From VXMT01 sp965204835 (GTDB lineage: Bacteria; Chloroflexota; Dehalococcoidia; UBA2979), in contig OZ242017.1 of the NCBI GenBank assembly GCA_965204835.1, forward strand, positions 1,302,001 to 1,366,000: DNA of 64,000 nucleotides, in the 5' to 3' direction. The stretch's first letter is position 1. Every line of letters starts with the position of its first letter. The notes below the pieces were generated by a model. It did no database searches, had not been told where the DNA came from, and saw only the letters and a program-made list of their open reading frames with translations. Shown in pieces: positions 8,423 to 17,807 of the stretch. The position numbers and the translations under genes are program-made.

Positions 8423-9495
8423 GCCGCCAGCTCCAGCAGGGTGTCGGCGAGCTCCTGCGCCGCGTGCGGGCGGGCGAGCCCGGCCATCGCCTCGGCCATC
8501 GAGGCGCGACGCGCGTCGTCGTCGAGTAGCTGCGTCACCTCGTCCTCGAGGCGGTCGAGGTCGTCGCCGCCGAGCATGACGGCCGCGCCCTGGGAGGCGA
8601 GGAACGTCGCGTTGGCGCGCTGGTCGGAGAAGCCACCGGGAATCACGACGGCCGGCAGCCCCGCCGCCGGCAGCTCGCCGAGCACCGAGGCGCCCGCGCG
8701 CGTGACGGCGAGGTCGGAGGCTGCCATCGCCCACGCCATCTCGTCGGTGTACGCGCGCAGCTGGTAGCGCTCGCGGTGCCAGAACGAGAGTTGCTCGCGC
8801 TCGCGGGCGAGCCACGCCTCCTCGTCGCGGCCGGCGATGTGGATGATCTGTGCGCGGTCGAGCAGCGGCCGCAGCGCGCCCGCGATCGCGAGGTTGATCG
8901 AGTGCGCGCCCAGTGAGCCCCCGGTCACGAGCAGCGTCCTGACGGCCGGGTCGAGGTCGAAGCGGCGCGCGCCCTCCTCGCGCTCGGCGTCGGCGAACTG
9001 CCGCCGCACGGGGTAGCCGGTGACGGTCGCCTTCTCGGCTGCCAGGTACTCGAGGGAGCCGTGGACGGAGCACGCGACCTTCGTCGCGCGGCGCTGCAGC
9101 GCGCGTACCGCCCAGCCCGGGCGCACGTCGGGGAGGAAGAGCAGCAGCGGGATGCCGCGCCGGCTGGCCGCGCGGCCCACCGGGGCGGCGGCGTATCCGC
9201 CCGTCGCGAACACGGCCTGCGGAGCGTCGCGGTCGAGCCAGCGCAGCGACTCGCGGTACCCCAGCGCGAGCTGGATCGCCCCGCGGGCCATGCGCCACGG
9301 CGAGCGCGAGCGGACGGGCGCGGCGCGGACCGCGCGGTACTCGAAGCCCTCGGCCTCGGCGACGGCGCGCTCGGGGCCGCGCGGGGTGCCGTAGTAGAAC
9401 AGCTCGACGTTCCCGCGCTCGCGCAGGCGCTCTGCGACCGCCACCGATGGGTAGGCGTGGCCGCCGGTTCCGCCGCCGGTGAGCACGAACTTCAT
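8419..9495 (-). CDS. murG: Lipid II synthase (GlcNAc transferase) MurG
   Basis: Transfers GlcNAc to lipid I at the inner face of the membrane to make lipid II. The 358-residue GT-B protein starts MKFVLTGGGTGGHAYP (donor/lipid loop), continues with ATGGYAAAPV, a second loop LLVTGGSLGAHSIN and the UDP-GlcNAc region VTRAGASVLGELPAAGLPAVVIP. ATG at 9493-9495 overlaps the ftsW stop by 4 bases. All expected motifs and length are present. Confidence 0.96.
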   Translation of the reverse strand: MKFVLTGGGTGGHAYPSVAVAERLRERGNVELFYYGTPRGPERAVAEAEGFEYRAVRAAPVRSRSPWRMARGAIQLALGYRESLRWLDRDAPQAVFATGGYAAAPVGRAASRRGIPLLLFLPDVRPGWAVRALQRRATKVACSVHGSLEYLAAEKATVTGYPVRRQFADAEREEGARRFDLDPAVRTLLVTGGSLGAHSINLAIAGALRPLLDRAQIIHIAGRDEEAWLAREREQLSFWHRERYQLRAYTDEMAWAMAASDLAVTRAGASVLGELPAAGLPAVVIPGGFSDQRANATFLASQGAAVMLGGDDLDRLEDEVTQLLDDDARRASMAEAMAGLARPHAAQELADTLLELAA

Positions 9496-10700
9496 CGCGA
9501 TGTCGCCGCCGCCCGGCGGCGCCCCTTTCGCTCCTCGCGGACCACGCCGCGCGAGGGCGGCTCGTTGGCCGGGTCGTCCAGCGCGGCGTAGCGCGAGACG
9601 GACAGCACCACGCCGATGGCCGTGAGCATCACCGCCAGCGACGAGCCGCCGTAGGACAGGAACGGGAGCGTGATCCCCGTAAGCGGGATCGAGCGCGTCA
9701 CACCGCCGACGTTGATCAGCAGCTGCAGCGCGATCCACATCAGGATGCCGGCCACAAGGAGCGACCCGAACGGGTCGGCCGCGCGCTGCATGATCCTCAG
9801 CCCGCGCCACAGCAGCAGCGCGAAGAGCATCAGCACCACCGCCACGCCGATGAACCCGAGCTCCTCGCCGATGATCGAGATGATGCCGTCGGTGTGTGCG
9901 GCGGGGACGAAGAGGAACTTCTGCCTCGATACGCCAAGACCGAGCCCCGTCCACCCGCCCGAGCCGAGCGCGATGAGCATCTGCAGGGTCTGGAAGCCGT
10001 AGCCCGCGGGATCCGACTCCGCCGAGGTGAACGAGAGGATGCGCGTCATCCCGTAGCCGCCCACGACCACGAACGCCGCGGTGAACCCCACTGCCGTGAC
10101 CACCAGCGCCAGCAGGTGCGTCAGCCGGGCGCCGGAGACGAAGAAGAGCGTGCCCGTGATGGCCGCGATCAGCAGCGCGGTCCCCAGGTCCGGCTCCAGG
10201 AGCACCAGCGCCGTGACCAGCCCCACCATGCCGACGAACGGCACGACGCCCAGCACGAGGTCGCGCACCGTCGGTCCCTTGGCGGCGAGCCAGGCGGCGA
10301 GGTAGACGATGACGGCCAGCTTCGCGAGCTCGCTCGGCTGCCCGGAGAGCGGGCCGAGCTGGATCCAGCGCGACGGCCCGCCCTCGACCGCACTCACGCC
10401 GATACCCGGCACGAGCGCGGCGGCGAGCCCGGCGAGCGCGAGGAGCATGAGCAGCGGGCTCACCCGCCGCAGCCAGCGGTAGTCGATCAGGCTGGCCGCG
10501 AACATGCCGACGCATCCCACGCCCGCCCACAGCACCTGTCGCCTGATGTAGAAGTCGGAATCGTCGTGCGCGGCGTAGCCGAGCGCGTAGGACGCCGAGT
10601 AGACGGCGATCAGCCCGATGATGAGCAGCATGATCACGATCGTCGCGAGCACCCAGTCGGGTCCGTGGCGCTTCGGCGAGGCGATGGGGAGAGCCCTCAC
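9492..10700 (-). CDS. ftsW: SEDS family peptidoglycan polymerase FtsW
   Basis: Membrane glycosyltransferase that polymerises lipid II with its partner class B PBP. The 402-residue protein has about ten membrane segments, the FQTLQMLIALGSGGWTGLGLG stretch (a SEDS loop), FVPAAHTDGIISIIGEELG and the family signature ITLPFLSYGGSS near the C-terminus. The start is GTG at 10698-10700, overlapping the murD stop as GTGA. A basic tail (about the last 25 residues, many Arg) follows the last helix. Position within the dcw operon favours FtsW over RodA. Confidence 0.95.
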   Translation of the reverse strand: MRALPIASPKRHGPDWVLATIVIMLLIIGLIAVYSASYALGYAAHDDSDFYIRRQVLWAGVGCVGMFAASLIDYRWLRRVSPLLMLLALAGLAAALVPGIGVSAVEGGPSRWIQLGPLSGQPSELAKLAVIVYLAAWLAAKGPTVRDLVLGVVPFVGMVGLVTALVLLEPDLGTALLIAAITGTLFFVSGARLTHLLALVVTAVGFTAAFVVVGGYGMTRILSFTSAESDPAGYGFQTLQMLIALGSGGWTGLGLGVSRQKFLFVPAAHTDGIISIIGEELGFIGVAVVLMLFALLLWRGLRIMQRAADPFGSLLVAGILMWIALQLLINVGGVTRSIPLTGITLPFLSYGGSSLAVMLTAIGVVLSVSRYAALDDPANEPPSRGVVREERKGRRRAAATSR

Positions 10701-12106
10701 GGCGCACCTCCCGTGACCGCCTCGACGGCGGCGCGGAACGCCGCGCCGCGCTGCTCGAAGGTGCGGTACGCGTCGAACGAGGTGCCGGCTGGCGAGCACA
10801 GCACCACGTCGCCCGCGCGCGCGACCGCTGCCGCCGCCTCCACGGCGGCCTCGACGTCCTCGACCTCGCGCAGCACCGGCGCGTCGCCGTCCCGCACTGC
10901 GCGCACGGCGTCGACGAACGTGGGGCCCGCCTCGCCGAAGCCGATGACGGCGCGGCAGCGCTGCACGGCCTCGCGCGCGAGTTCGCCGAGCGGGAGGTGC
11001 TTGTCGCGGCCGCCGAGGAGCAGCACGGCGGGCTCGTCGAAGGCGCGGAGCCCCGCGAGCGTGCGCTCGGGCGTGGTCGCGATCGAGTCGTTGACCCACG
11101 TCACCCCGCGCGCCCGCGAGACCACCTCCAGGCGGTGGGGGACGCCGGTGAACGCTCGGATCGCGCGCGCGGCGGCCTCGTCGTCCACGCCGAGCAGGGC
11201 GGCCACGCCGACGGCCGTGACGACGTTGGCGACGTTGTGGTCGCCGCGCAGCGGGATCGCCTCGCGCTCGACGACGGCGTGCTCGCGCCCATCCTCGACG
11301 CGCACGACCACGCCGCCGGAGACGGTCGCGCCGTCGCCCGGCAGCGAGCGCTCGACGGAGGTGTAGCGCACGAGGCCCGGCGCCTCCTCGGCGAAGCCCG
11401 CGGCGACCTCGTCGTCGATGTGGAAGATCGCGATGTCGCCGGGCTGCTGGAACTCGAAGATGCGCCGCTTCAGGCCGACGTATGCCGACCATGAGTAGGC
11501 GTCGAGGTGGTTGGGCGTGACGTTCGTCACGCACGCGATGTGCGGGCTGACCTCGACGGACTCGAGCTGGGTGTGCGACAGCTCCAGCACCACGCGGGTC
11601 TGAGGCTCGATGCGGTCGAGGAGGCCGAGCAGGCCCACGCCGATGTTGCCGCCGACGACATAATCGGTGCCTGCTGCCTCGAGCATCGCGCCGACGAGGG
11701 CGGTGGTGGTGGTCTTGCCCGAGGAGCCGGTGATGCCGGCGACGGGCGCGGGGCAGACCTCGAGGAAGAGCCGCGTCATCGACGAGATCGGGACGCCGGC
11801 GCGGCGTGCGGCGCGGAGCGCGGGCAGGTCCTGCGGGACGCCCTGCGAGGCGAAGACGGTGTCAGCGCCGACCAGGTCCTCCTCGCGGTTCGCGCCCAGC
11901 GAGAGGGTGACGTCGAGGTCGGCGATGGCGTCGAGGGCGTCGCCGAGCTGGTCGGCGGGGCGTGCGTCGGAGACGGTGACGCGGGCTCCGCGCGGCGCGA
12001 GGTATCGAACGAGATCGATGCCTTCGATGCCGAGCCCGACGACGGTCACGCGGGTACCCTCGTAGTTATGATCAGGCGCCAACTCACCTTTATGGTTTTC
12101 GTACAC
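10697..12106 (-). CDS. murD: UDP-N-acetylmuramoyl-L-alanine--D-glutamate ligase
   Basis: Adds D-Glu to UDP-MurNAc-L-Ala. The 469-residue protein has the N-terminal loop VTVVGLGIEGIDLVRYL, P-loop GITGSSGKTTTTALVG (the usual TN is SS here), NVTPNHLDAYSW and NDSIATTPERTLAGL with LLLGGRDKHLPL. The GTG at 12104-12106 keeps seven bases from the mraY stop but has no Shine-Dalgarno; a GTG 17 codons downstream has GAGGG upstream and is an alternative start. The 5' end lies in an unusually A/T-rich patch for this region (about 12,080-12,112). Confidence 0.94.
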   Translation of the reverse strand: MYENHKGELAPDHNYEGTRVTVVGLGIEGIDLVRYLAPRGARVTVSDARPADQLGDALDAIADLDVTLSLGANREEDLVGADTVFASQGVPQDLPALRAARRAGVPISSMTRLFLEVCPAPVAGITGSSGKTTTTALVGAMLEAAGTDYVVGGNIGVGLLGLLDRIEPQTRVVLELSHTQLESVEVSPHIACVTNVTPNHLDAYSWSAYVGLKRRIFEFQQPGDIAIFHIDDEVAAGFAEEAPGLVRYTSVERSLPGDGATVSGGVVVRVEDGREHAVVEREAIPLRGDHNVANVVTAVGVAALLGVDDEAAARAIRAFTGVPHRLEVVSRARGVTWVNDSIATTPERTLAGLRAFDEPAVLLLGGRDKHLPLGELAREAVQRCRAVIGFGEAGPTFVDAVRAVRDGDAPVLREVEDVEAAVEAAAAVARAGDVVLCSPAGTSFDAYRTFEQRGAAFRAAVEAVTGGAP

Positions 12107-12113
12107 GCTTATA

Positions 12114-13079
12114 TCACACCGCCAGTGCCAACGCGATGCCGACCATCGCCCCGGCGAACGCGAATAGCCATAACCGCAGCACCACCTGCGGCTCGCTCCA
12201 CCCGATCAGCTCCATGTGGTGATGCAACGGTGTCATGCGGAAGAAGCGCCGCCCGCCCGTGGTCTGGAAGTACGCGATCTGGATGAGCGTCGATCCCGCC
12301 TCGACGACGAACACGATCCCGATGATGGGCAGCAGCAGCCAGTGCCCGGTCATCAGCGCCACCGTCGCCAGCGAGGCGCCCAGCGGCAGGGCGCCCGTGT
12401 CGCCCATGAACAGCGACGCGGGGTGGGCGTTGTACCAGAGGAACCCCAGCAGCGCCCCCGTCACCGTGAACGAGAAGGTCGCGAGGAACGCCTGCTCCTG
12501 CAGGAACGCGATCACGCCGTATGCCGCGAACGCCACCGCCGCAGTGCCGCCGAGGAGCCCGTCGAGGCCGTCGGTGATGGAGACGGCGCTCGTCGTGGCG
12601 ATGATGGTGACGACGGCTATCGGGATGTAGAAGAGCCCGAGCTCGTACCCGCCGAGCCAGGGGACGTTCACGCTCCGCGCCTCGAGCAAGTAGAAGAGGA
12701 TGAGCGAGACGGCCAGCGCGAGGCCGACCATGTACCCGAACTTGAGCCGCCACGTCAGCGCCCGCCAGCCGGGGAAGCGGTCCACGAGCGTCCCCATGTC
12801 GTCGAGCGCCCCGACGATCAGCCCGGAGATCACGACGCCGAGGGGCAGCAGGATGCTGAACCGGTCGAAGAGGTTCGTGGGGACGGTCACGACGGCGACG
12901 GCGCCGAAGATGAGCAGCCCGCCCATCGTCGGTGTGCCGGCCTTGATGTTGTGCGTCGAGGGGCCGTCCTCGGAGATCGCCTTGCCGATCCGCTGGCCGC
13001 GCAGCCAGCGCACGACCGAGCCGCCGCCGAGCAGGGCGACGATGAATGCGGCACTCCCGGCGAGCAGCGCTTCGGTCAT
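12114..13079 (-). CDS. mraY: Phospho-N-acetylmuramoyl-pentapeptide transferase MraY
   Basis: Integral membrane enzyme that attaches phospho-MurNAc-pentapeptide to undecaprenyl phosphate, giving lipid I. The 321-residue protein shows THNIKAGTPTMGGLLIF, the DDMGTLVD magnesium motif, SITDGLDGLLGG, NAHPASLFMGDTGALPLG and the cytoplasmic TPLHHHMELIGW histidine loop, with about ten hydrophobic segments. Start overlaps the murF stop by 4 bases. Everything matches the family. Confidence 0.97.
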   Translation of the reverse strand: MTEALLAGSAAFIVALLGGGSVVRWLRGQRIGKAISEDGPSTHNIKAGTPTMGGLLIFGAVAVVTVPTNLFDRFSILLPLGVVISGLIVGALDDMGTLVDRFPGWRALTWRLKFGYMVGLALAVSLILFYLLEARSVNVPWLGGYELGLFYIPIAVVTIIATTSAVSITDGLDGLLGGTAAVAFAAYGVIAFLQEQAFLATFSFTVTGALLGFLWYNAHPASLFMGDTGALPLGASLATVALMTGHWLLLPIIGIVFVVEAGSTLIQIAYFQTTGGRRFFRMTPLHHHMELIGWSEPQVVLRLWLFAFAGAMVGIALALAV

Positions 13080-14506
13080 GGCGTGGCCCCCTCGGGTGCG
13101 TCGTTCCCCGTGGCGCGCGATGCGAGCTGTGACTCCACCTCGGCCACCACCGTTTCCAGGGCAAGCGCCCGCGAACCCTTCACGAGCAGCGCGTCGCCGG
13201 GCTGGAGCGTCGCGAGCAGCGCTCGCGCCGCCGCCGCCTTCGAGTCGAGGTGCTCAGCGTCCTGGAGGCCGCAGCCCCGCGCGGCCCCTGCGATCCGCGC
13301 CGCGAGGTCGCCCACGGTGAACAGCACGTCGGCGACGCCCGCCGCTCGCCGCCCGACCTCGTCGTGCGACGGCTCGGCGAGGTCGCCGAGCTCGAGCATG
13401 TCGCCGAGCAGCGCGAGCTTGCGCCCGGGCATCTCGGCGAGGAGGTCGAGCGCGGCCAGGGTCGCGGCCGGGCTCGCGTTGTAGGTGTCGTCGAGGAGTG
13501 TGATGCCGCCGGGCAGCGCGCGGACGGTGAGCCGGAGCGGCACGTCCAGCGACTCGAGCGCGCCGCAGACCTCGTCGAGCGGGACGCCGTCGACGAGACC
13601 GGCTGCGGCGGCGGCCAGCACGTTCGGGAGCAGGTGGGCGCCCGGCAGCGGCACGCGCACGCGCCGCTCCTCGCCCTGCGCGAGCAGCGTGAACGCGAAG
13701 CCGTCCGCGCCCAGCGCCTCGAGGTCCGTGCCGCGCACGTCGGCGTCCTCGCCGGTCCCGAATCGCGTGACCGGCGCGGCGGTGTGCTCGGCCATGGCCG
13801 CGACGACTGGGTCGTCGATGTTGAGCAGCGCGTGGCCGTCCGGCGTCAGCGCCTCGATGAGCTCGCGCTTCGCGCGCGCGATCGCGTCGAGCGAGCCCGC
13901 ACGTTCGAGGTGTACCGGGCCGACGTTGAGCACGATGCCGGTGCGCGGGCGCGTCCATGTGCAGAGCAGCGCGATCTCGCCCGTGGTGTACATCCCGTGC
14001 TCGATCACCGCTCGCTCGGTGTCCGGCCGGAGCTCGAGGAGGCAGAGCGGCACGCCGATCTCGTTGTTGTAGTTCAGCTCGCTGGCCTGCACGCGGTATC
14101 GCCTCGCGAGCACCGAGGCGGCCATGAGCTTCGTCGTCGTCTTCCCGACGTTGCCCGTCACGCCGACGACCTCGGTGGCGGGGAGCGCGTCGCGCCACGC
14201 GGCGCCCAGCTCCTGCAGCGCGGCGAGCGGGTCGTCGACGACGAACAGCGTTGCGCCCTCGATGGCGGCGGGGTCGGTGGGCAGTGCGCCCACGAGGACG
14301 CCCGATGCGCCGCGACGCACGGCGTCGGCGGCGAACTCGCCGCCGTCGGCGTGCTCGCCCGGCAGCCCGACGAACAGGTCGCCGGGTTCGGCGAGCCGCG
14401 AGTCGATCACGGCTCGCGTGAAGCGCGCGTCGGGGCCGCGCCGCTCGGTGAGCCGGTCGGCCAGCACGCGGCCGGCGAACGCAGCGTCGAGGCGCGGCGC
14501 GGTCAT
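13076..14506 (-). CDS. murF: UDP-N-acetylmuramoyl-tripeptide--D-alanyl-D-alanine ligase
   Basis: Adds D-Ala-D-Ala to the tripeptide precursor. The 476-residue protein has a MurE/F-type N-terminal domain (SRLAEPGDLFVGLPGEHADG), P-loop GVTGNVGKTTTKLMA, SELNYNNEIGVPLCLLE, IEHGMYTTGEIALL and LLDDTYNASPAATLAAL, which is diagnostic for MurF. It overlaps ftsI by 4 bases and mraY by 4. murE, whose product makes the substrate, would usually sit between ftsI and murF but is not there. Confidence 0.96.
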   Translation of the reverse strand: MTAPRLDAAFAGRVLADRLTERRGPDARFTRAVIDSRLAEPGDLFVGLPGEHADGGEFAADAVRRGASGVLVGALPTDPAAIEGATLFVVDDPLAALQELGAAWRDALPATEVVGVTGNVGKTTTKLMAASVLARRYRVQASELNYNNEIGVPLCLLELRPDTERAVIEHGMYTTGEIALLCTWTRPRTGIVLNVGPVHLERAGSLDAIARAKRELIEALTPDGHALLNIDDPVVAAMAEHTAAPVTRFGTGEDADVRGTDLEALGADGFAFTLLAQGEERRVRVPLPGAHLLPNVLAAAAAGLVDGVPLDEVCGALESLDVPLRLTVRALPGGITLLDDTYNASPAATLAALDLLAEMPGRKLALLGDMLELGDLAEPSHDEVGRRAAGVADVLFTVGDLAARIAGAARGCGLQDAEHLDSKAAAARALLATLQPGDALLVKGSRALALETVVAEVESQLASRATGNDAPEGATP

Positions 14507-16308
14507 GGCGCGGCCACCTGCGGCTGGATGATCGGCACGTTGAGGTAGTCCATCACGTCCGCGGCGATGCGCGAGAAGACCGGCGCCGCCACGATGCCGC
14601 CGAGGTGCGAGTCGGCGCTGGGCCGGTCGATCTTCACGAGGATCGTGACGCGCGGGTCCTCGTACGGCAGGAATCCCGCGAAGGACGCGATCGTGGTGTC
14701 GAAGTCATACCCGGCGGCGGTGGAGAGCAGCGTCGTGCCCGTCTTGCCGGCCACGCGGTAGCCCTTCACGCGCGCGTAGTGGAAGGGCACGTTCTCGACC
14801 ACGTCGTGCATCATCTGCGCCATCGTCTGCGATGTCTGCGCGCTCACCACCTGGCGGACGGCGACCGGATCGCGGCGGCGCACGTCCTCGCGCGTCGCGA
14901 CCTGCGCGACGATCTGCGGCTGGATCAGCGCGCCGTCGTTGGCGAAGACGTTGACGGCCGTGATGGTCTGCAGCGGGGTGACGGCCAGCCCCTGGCCGTA
15001 CGAGTTCGTCGCCAGGTCGATGGGGTACCAGTCGTCGTCGCTCGGATGCCGCACCAGCCCGGGCGCCTCGCCGGAGAGCCCGATGTGCGTGGGCCGCCCG
15101 ATACCGAAGCGCGCCAGGTAGTCGTAGAAGTGTTGCGGCCCGATCTGCTCGGAGAGCCATGCCGAGCCGGTGTTGAGCGAGTGCTGGAGGTACTCGGTCA
15201 TCGTCACCTCGCCGTAGGCGACGAAGTTCCAGTTGCGGATGGTCCCGCCGCTGACGTGCGTGACCCCCTCGTCGACGTACGTCGAGTCGGGCGTGACGAG
15301 CCCGAGGTCGATGGCCATGGCGGTCGTCAGCGTCTTGAACACCGAACCCGGCTCGTACAGGTCGGTGATGGGGCGGTTCCGGATGAGGTCGCTGAGGCCC
15401 TCCGCCGAGAGATCGAGCGTGGCGAGGCGCACCGTGGGCAGCGCGGCCATGGCGAGGATCGCGCCGGTGCGCGACTCCATGATGATGACGGTGCCACCGG
15501 TGGCGGCGTTCTCCTCCACGGCGCGCGCGAGCTCTCGTTCGGCGATCGCCTGGATGAACCGGTCGATGGTGAGTTGTACGTCGCCGCCCGCCATCGGCAT
15601 CCGGGTGGTGGGAAGCACGAACGAGATCGGCCGGCCGAGCGGGTCCTCCTCGCCCACGACGACGCCGGGGTGGCCGCGCAGCACGTGGTCGAAGTCCGCC
15701 TCGATGCCCCACAGGCCGCTGCCGTCCAGGCCGACGTAGCCGATGACCGGCCCCGCGAGTTCCTGCTCGGCGTAGATGCGGCGGGAGCTCGGCAGCAGCC
15801 GCACGCCCCACAGCCCCGCCTCGCGCAGCTCGCGCCCACGCTCGTACTCCATCAGGCGGAGCACGCGGATGTCGCCGATGTCCTGCGAGGTGCCGAGCGC
15901 GAGCAGCTCGCCGGGGTCGCGGCCGAGCGCGGCGCCGAGCTCCACGGCCGCGACACTCGCGCGCTGGCGGTCGCGCCACAGGAACGTGTCGATGTAGACG
16001 TCCCACGTGTCGATGGACGTCGCGAGCGGGTAGCCCGTCGCGTCGAGGATCGAGCCGCGGCTGGCGGGCACCTCGGCGGCGCCGATGCGCGAGGCGACCG
16101 CCTCCTCGATGTACTGCTCGTGTCCGCCGATCTGGATGATGGCGAGCCGGGCGAGGAGGGCGGCGAAACCCGCGACGACCATGGTCGCGAGCAGCCAGTG
16201 CCGCCACGTCAGGTGGTCTGGTCGTGCCGCCTCGCGCTGCTCTGCGGGCACGAGCGTCCTCCCCGGCTCGCGGCCGTCCTCACGCCCCGTCCGGCGCGGC
16301 GCGCGCAC
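14503..16308 (-). CDS. ftsI: Septal class B penicillin-binding protein FtsI (PBP3)
   Basis: D,D-transpeptidase that cross-links septal peptidoglycan, partner of FtsW. The 601-residue protein has a basic cytoplasmic tail, one membrane helix (WLLATMVVAGFAALLARLAI), a pedestal dimerisation domain beginning PASRGSILDATGYPLA, and the transpeptidase motifs SVFK (nucleophile Ser in EPGSVFKTLT), SLN (HSLNTGSAW) and KTGT. No PASTA domains follow the catalytic domain. Twelve bases separate it from the FtsL-like gene. Confidence 0.95.
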   Translation of the reverse strand: MRAPRRTGREDGREPGRTLVPAEQREAARPDHLTWRHWLLATMVVAGFAALLARLAIIQIGGHEQYIEEAVASRIGAAEVPASRGSILDATGYPLATSIDTWDVYIDTFLWRDRQRASVAAVELGAALGRDPGELLALGTSQDIGDIRVLRLMEYERGRELREAGLWGVRLLPSSRRIYAEQELAGPVIGYVGLDGSGLWGIEADFDHVLRGHPGVVVGEEDPLGRPISFVLPTTRMPMAGGDVQLTIDRFIQAIAERELARAVEENAATGGTVIIMESRTGAILAMAALPTVRLATLDLSAEGLSDLIRNRPITDLYEPGSVFKTLTTAMAIDLGLVTPDSTYVDEGVTHVSGGTIRNWNFVAYGEVTMTEYLQHSLNTGSAWLSEQIGPQHFYDYLARFGIGRPTHIGLSGEAPGLVRHPSDDDWYPIDLATNSYGQGLAVTPLQTITAVNVFANDGALIQPQIVAQVATREDVRRRDPVAVRQVVSAQTSQTMAQMMHDVVENVPFHYARVKGYRVAGKTGTTLLSTAAGYDFDTTIASFAGFLPYEDPRVTILVKIDRPSADSHLGGIVAAPVFSRIAADVMDYLNVPIIQPQVAAP

Positions 16309-16320
16309 CCGGCGCCCGCG

Positions 16321-16848
16321 CTATTCGAGCCCGGGCACGCTCCACAGCATCCCGGACCACCAGGGTTCGGGCGGAGCCGGCGCCTCGGGCGCGGCTCGCA
16401 CGTAGCGTTCCGGCATCGGCGCCACGTCGGGTGCGGGCACGCCGACGGATATCCGCACGGTGTCGTCTGGCCGGACCATCCCGAGCCTGCCGGTGGCCGC
16501 TGCGTGGACGGTCTCCAGGTTGCTCATCTGCGCGATCTCCGCCTCGAGCAGTCGCACCTCGACCGCCAGCTCCGCGCGGTGCTGCTGGAGCTGGCGCAGC
16601 TCGTAGCCGGAGGTGGTCATGCGGCTGCTCTGCACCACCTGCAGCGAGCCGATGGCCGCGATGCTCACGATGGCGGCAAGCGCCAGGAGGAGGGAGACGC
16701 CGCGCAGCAGACGTCCTGCGACGCTGCTGCGCGGCCTGGGGAGCGATGCAGCCTTCTGGCGGATCCGTGCCGTGTATGTGGGGTGCGTGATCGCGGTGGC
16801 GGGCGGCCCGTAGCCGCCCGCGAGTCGGGGTGCGTCCAGGGCGGTCAT
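16321..16848 (-). CDS. ftsL: FtsL-like bitopic division protein
   Basis: A 175-residue protein with about 45 cytoplasmic residues, one membrane helix (LLRGVSLLLALAAIVSIAAI), and a predicted coiled coil (QLQQHRAELAVEVRLLEAEI) followed by the TGRLGMVRPDD stretch common in FtsL/DivIC proteins and a Pro-rich tail. These features and its place between rsmH and ftsI point to FtsL, which joins FtsQ and a DivIC/FtsB partner in the divisome. ATG overlaps the rsmH stop as TGATG. Sequence similarity across the family is too low to be certain. Confidence 0.78.
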   Translation of the reverse strand: MTALDAPRLAGGYGPPATAITHPTYTARIRQKAASLPRPRSSVAGRLLRGVSLLLALAAIVSIAAIGSLQVVQSSRMTTSGYELRQLQQHRAELAVEVRLLEAEIAQMSNLETVHAAATGRLGMVRPDDTVRISVGVPAPDVAPMPERYVRAAPEAPAPPEPWWSGMLWSVPGLE

Positions 16849-17807
16849 CACGCGGCAGCCTGTCCCAGCGCCTCGGCCACGCGGAGCCGCGCCGACCGTG
16901 CGCGCGGGTTGCGCGCGACCTCGTCGGCGCCGGGCTTGCGCACGCGCCGGGTCACCCGGCGCAGCGTGGCGACATGGTCGCAGATGCAGACCGGCGTGCG
17001 CGGCGGGCAGACGCACTCGCTGGACTCACGCCGGAAGTGCTCCTTCGCGACGCGGTCCTCCAGCGAGTGGAAGGCGAGCACGGCGATGCGCGCGCCCGCG
17101 CCGCCGAGCAGGCTGCAAGCAGCGGAAAGGGTGTCGGCCAGGAAGTCCATCTCCCGGTTCACCGCAATCCGCAGGGCCTGGAACGTCAGAGTGGCGGGGT
17201 GATGATGACGTTCCCGACCCCTGCCTGCAGCCTGCTCGACGGCGCGAACCAGGTCGCCCGTCGTGCGTAGTGGCCGCCGGGCCACGATCGCGCGTGCGAT
17301 GGCGCGCGCCCGGCGCTCCTCGCCGTAGCGGCGGATCAGGTCCGCCAGCTCGGCCTCCTCGTACTCGTTGACGATGATCTCCGCGGTCAGCTCCGCGTCC
17401 GGATCCATGCGCATGTCCAGCGGCTCGTCGCGCTGGAACGAGAAGCCCCGCCCCGGCGCGTCGAGCTGCAGCGAGGAGACGCCGAGGTCGAAGAGCACGC
17501 CGCTGACCTGCTCGAACCCCTGCTCGGCCGCGATCTCCGCGATCTCGCGGTGATGCCCGCGCACGAGCACCACGGCATCGCCGAACGGCGCGAGCCGCTC
17601 CCCGGCGATCGCCAGCGCGTGCGGGTCGAGGTCGATACCGAGCAGCGCGCCGTCGGGCCGCGCCGCATCCAGGATCGCCTCGGCGTGCCCGCCGAGACCG
17701 ACGGTCGCGTCGATGTAGCGGCCGCCGGGCCGCACGTCGAGGCCGTCGAGCACCTCGGCGACCATCACGGGGTCGTGGCGCGGGGCGGTTGTGGGGTCGG
17801 CGCTCAT
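16848..17807 (-). CDS. rsmH: 16S rRNA (cytosine(1402)-N(4))-methyltransferase RsmH
   Basis: SAM-dependent methylation of C1402 in the 16S rRNA P site. The 319-residue protein starts near HDPVMVAEVLDGL, has the SAM loop DATVGLGGHAEAIL, LGIDLDPHAL, FDLGVSSLQLDAPGRGFSF, PLDMRMDP and the late stretch LAFHSLEDRVAKEHF with NPRARSARLRVAE. ATG at 17805-17807 overlaps the mraZ stop by 4 bases. Second gene of the dcw operon, as in most bacteria. Confidence 0.97.
   Translation of the reverse strand: MSADPTTAPRHDPVMVAEVLDGLDVRPGGRYIDATVGLGGHAEAILDAARPDGALLGIDLDPHALAIAGERLAPFGDAVVLVRGHHREIAEIAAEQGFEQVSGVLFDLGVSSLQLDAPGRGFSFQRDEPLDMRMDPDAELTAEIIVNEYEEAELADLIRRYGEERRARAIARAIVARRPLRTTGDLVRAVEQAAGRGRERHHHPATLTFQALRIAVNREMDFLADTLSAACSLLGGAGARIAVLAFHSLEDRVAKEHFRRESSECVCPPRTPVCICDHVATLRRVTRRVRKPGADEVARNPRARSARLRVAEALGQAAA

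Noticed and set aside
14605..17202. An 865-residue plus-strand open frame opposite ftsI and ftsL
   Set aside because: Antisense shadow of conserved genes, typical of 70% G+C DNA where stops are rare.
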